From a virus: a stretch of DNA of 36,468 nucleotides. Position numbers and translations under genes: made by a program. Shown here piece after piece: positions 35,946 through 36,468 of this stretch. Each line of letters starts with the position of its first letter. Position 1 is the stretch's first letter. The stretch spans positions 1 to 36,468 of IMG/VR virus record IMGVR_UViG_3300035670_000695. The stretch is one strand, 5' to 3'. The notes under the pieces were generated by a model, which searched no databases, had not been told where the DNA came from, and saw nothing but the letters and a program-made list of their open reading frames with translations.

Positions 35946-36468
35946 ATGAAAAAATTACTTTATCTACTCTTTCTGCTTGGAGCCTTTACACAGGCTAAAG
36001 GGCAGAATAATACCGTTTATGGCGCCGGCATCAGCTACACTAATGGCGCGCCTTCATTCACGCCTCCCGCCCGCACTTCGCGAGTAGCGATTGACACCGT
36101 AACAGGCAAATGGTACCACTACAACACGCCCGGAGGTTGGCAGTTACTTGGCAACACTATTGAAGAAATTGCAGGATGCAGCACACCGGCCTACACGCCC
36201 ACGAAGGGCGATAGTAAGGTCGTTATTAATAACTGCACAAGTCCGGAGTTGTACTATTGGACCGGCTCCGCTTGGGTTTGGATAAACGAAGGGACAACTT
36301 ATTATGCGGGCGAAGGTATCCGGATTCAAAATGACAGCATTATTCTTGACAGCCTTTATACGCTAAGATTTCGCACAGGCAGCGCCACCGATGGCGAAGC
36401 AGGCCGACTCACGTGGGATGCAAATGAAGGCACTATTGATGTTGTCCTAAATGCTGGCAGCGTGACCG
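35946..36468 (+). CDS. Tail fibre / adhesin, N-terminal part (continues at base 1)
   Basis: ATG 35946 starts a Sec-type signal peptide (MKKLLYLLFLLGAFTQAKG) and 174 codons remain open to the edge, with one base of the next codon left. Two bases at 1-2 complete it (GTA, Val). Residues 40-174 are beta-rich with Trp/Gly phrases (TGKWYHYNTPGGWQLLG, YYWTGSAWVW) and a GEAGRLTWDANEGTIDV segment, the latter usual in Bacteroidota tail fibres. A signal peptide on a virion fibre is not expected for cytoplasmic assembly and is treated as a finding. Confidence 0.85.
   Translation, partial: MKKLLYLLFLLGAFTQAKGQNNTVYGAGISYTNGAPSFTPPARTSRVAIDTVTGKWYHYNTPGGWQLLGNTIEEIAGCSTPAYTPTKGDSKVVINNCTSPELYYWTGSAWVWINEGTTYYAGEGIRIQNDSIILDSLYTLRFRTGSATDGEAGRLTWDANEGTIDVVLNAGSVT

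Overview
The window reads as one complete 36,468-bp tailed-phage genome of a Bacteroidota host (Cytophagia, Sphingobacteriia or Chitinophagia are possible; the sequence does not settle which). Almost every intergenic gap that starts a gene carries the Bacteroidota promoter form TTTG/TTTT, about 20 nt, then TAnnTTTG. Few genes have a purine-rich ribosome binding site. All credible genes lie on the + strand. The reading frame of the tail-fibre gene that begins at 35946 runs off the right end and continues in frame from base 1 to a stop at 1956-1958, so the contig almost certainly closes on itself (circular or circularly permuted).

Layout. 1-2714: rest of the tail fibre, an exported protein and a tiny membrane protein, ended by a terminator. 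2823-5756: early genes with an SSB-like protein ending DDLPF, a small helix-turn-helix protein, an exported protein and small membrane proteins. 5737-8596: a promoter, a structured leader or small RNA, a winged-helix gene, a replication initiator with iteron-like repeats inside it, an orphan adenine/cytosine-N DNA methyltransferase and a protein of unknown role. 8624-11680: small unknowns, a VRR-NUC nuclease, a two-repeat domain fused to a dATP/dGTP diphosphohydrolase-like domain, an HTH protein and a MazG-like pyrophosphohydrolase. 11696-12326: M15 peptidase endolysin and a small gene. 12327-12808 is non-coding and dense with structure: hairpins, two identical 97-bp tandem units that fold like D-armless tRNAs, a terminator overlapping a promoter, and a perfect 28-bp palindrome. 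12809-14492: a small membrane protein, a ParB-like plus Mom-like DNA-modification pair, and a tRNA-Gly(UCC)-like gene.

14520-25977: small and large terminase, then the tail module, with a tail-assembly chaperone whose C-terminal extension is read by a -1 shift at a T9 tract, minor tail proteins, and the 1,038-residue tape measure. A strong terminator closes it. 26083-29397: a second early-type block with a RecE-like exonuclease and a membrane-anchored SPOR-domain protein. 29471-36468: ClpP-type head protease with a probable nested scaffold, decoration protein, HK97-fold capsid, probable tail-tube protein, portal, adaptor, holin, a collagen-like protein and the start of the tail fibre.

The genes describe a siphovirus that relies on host polymerase and helicase, recruits them with its own initiator, recombines with a RecE-type exonuclease, modifies its DNA in two ways, and lyses by holin plus M15 peptidase. 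No integrase or classical lysogeny repressor is visible. The most unusual items are the tandem tRNA-like units, the switch-like leader RNA at 5773-5907, a shared operator motif behind two promoters, the ParB/Mom pair, the SPOR protein, the signal peptide on the tail fibre, and the rearranged order of head and tail genes.
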